Source of the DNA: Aeromonas rivipollensis
GTDB lineage: Bacteria > Pseudomonadota > Gammaproteobacteria > Enterobacterales > Aeromonadaceae
DNA: 64,000 bases
NCBI RefSeq assembly: GCF_037811135.1
Contig: NZ_CP149130.1
Location: 695,001-759,000, forward strand
Reading direction: 5' to 3'
A program made the position numbers and the translations under genes. How positions within the stretch are numbered: the stretch's first letter is position 1; each line of letters opens with the position of its first letter. The notes beneath the pieces were generated by a model that was not told where the DNA came from, ran no database searches, and saw only the letters and a list, made by a program, of their open reading frames with translations. Positions 63,324-64,000 of the stretch are shown one piece after another.

Positions 63324-64000
63324 TCAGTTAATCTTGTGCTTCTTCGGATCGCCTAACTTGGACTGCAACCATGTATTCATGTCGCTGACGACCTCTTTGC
63401 GCTGACTTTTCCCGTCACTGTTCTTCAATCCATGGTCAAGCGTTTCATAACGCCGATACTCGATATTGTTCTTCCCGAGATTTTTAAGATGCTGCATCAA
63501 TTCATCTGTTTTTTGAGGTGATACAGAAGTGTCTCTCCCTCCCTGAACGATCAGCAAAGGAGATTTTACGTTTTGCAGGGTATCAAGCTGATCGATGGAG
63601 AGCATCTGCTGCCACCAATGATAACCATGTCCGCTCACCTCAAGCTCTAATGGTTTGCTGTTAAGAACATGCTCGGCAAACTCTTTAAAACCGTCGATCT
63701 CTTTTCTCGCCGCTGCGTGGTTTTTATGCTTTACCGCGATGCTGTGTGAAACGTCATCGATAAACCAGCGGCCACCGCCATTAAAGGCGATGGTGGCATC
63801 GATATAGTCAACATCTGCGGTCACCAGGTTGGCGATAACGGCACCTTCACTGCCGCCCAATAGGATGAGCTTTTTGTATTGCCCGTCTTTTCGAACGATA
63901 TCGAGCACAGTTTTGATATCCGCGACCCGCTGCGCAGGATTGTCCTTTTCAAGGTACTGGGCAGGGCAATCCTTGTGTTCGGCATCTTTACTGTATTTTA
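63324..64000 (-). CDS. Alpha/beta hydrolase, 5' end outside window
   Basis: The frame is open to the window edge and ends at 63324; about 225 residues are visible. The nucleophile elbow is LLGGSEGAVIA (G-x-S-x-G), with the acid in VQGGRDTSVS and the His in ETLDHGLKN, so the catalytic triad is intact. It resembles the dienelactone hydrolase/prolyl-oligopeptidase-like group. The N-terminal side visible here includes CPAQYLEKDNPAQRVADI. Signal and start are not visible. Confidence 0.82.
   Translation of the reverse strand, partial: KYSKDAEHKDCPAQYLEKDNPAQRVADIKTVLDIVRKDGQYKKLILLGGSEGAVIANLVTADVDYIDATIAFNGGGRWFIDDVSHSIAVKHKNHAAARKEIDGFKEFAEHVLNSKPLELEVSGHGYHWWQQMLSIDQLDTLQNVKSPLLIVQGGRDTSVSPQKTDELMQHLKNLGKNNIEYRRYETLDHGLKNSDGKSQRKEVVSDMNTWLQSKLGDPKKHKIN

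Overview
The window reads as about 60 kb of conserved, GC-rich gammaproteobacterial chromosome followed by about 4.5 kb of AT-rich accessory DNA. Gene content and order (nadB / rpoE-rseABC / lepA-lepB-rnc-era-recO-pdxJ / barA-rlmD / relA-mazG-pyrG-eno-ftsB-ispDF-truD-surE-pcm-nlpD-rpoS / tsaD-rpsU-yqeY-dnaG-rpoD) point to an Aeromonadales member, most likely Aeromonas. That is an inference from protein resemblance and synteny; no search was run.

Layout. 1-5 kb: the end of a ygfX-like gene, nadB (opposite strand), then the envelope-stress sigma-E operon behind its own sigma-E-type promoter. 5-11 kb: the lepA to pdxJ cluster (translation, secretion, RNA processing, pyridoxal phosphate). 11-17 kb: a lipoprotein amidase, a YehS-family gene, the BarA hybrid kinase and the divergent rlmD. 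17-31 kb: stringent response, CTP, enolase, isoprenoid and stationary-phase genes ending in rpoS. 31-37 kb: the macromolecular-synthesis operon (rpsU-yqeY-dnaG-rpoD) and the tRNA-Ile2 gene. 37-53 kb: a secreted modular alpha-amylase, two b-type cytochromes, purH/purD, a zntR regulator, arfA, hemW, rdgB, a drug exporter, an oxidoreductase, a small lipoprotein and a qmcA/ybbJ pair. 53-59.4 kb: a sulfate-assimilation operon cysG-cysD-cysN-SLC13 permease-cysC. 59.4-64 kb: AT-rich genes on the minus strand with integron-cassette-like features (a Vibrio-type attC-like repeat next to the last gene, inverted repeats flanking genes, short palindromic repeats, a broken Myb-like gene, a PD-(D/E)XK-like protein, a nucleotidyltransferase, a SnoaL-like protein and a truncated hydrolase).

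The most unusual observation is a recurring structure in otherwise ordinary housekeeping DNA. At seven sites a short, diverged second copy of a gene end sits beside the real gene: rnc/era, yehS/amiD, the amiD 3' end, barA (two tandem copies), the rlmD 3' end, ispF and cysC. In the five cases before era, barA (twice), ispF and cysC, the copy is a 21-40 codon open frame that begins like the downstream gene and stops at a TGA overlapping the next ATG (ATGA). This could be debris of allelic recombination or a set of translationally coupled leader peptides. The sequence cannot decide between these, but both can be tested.
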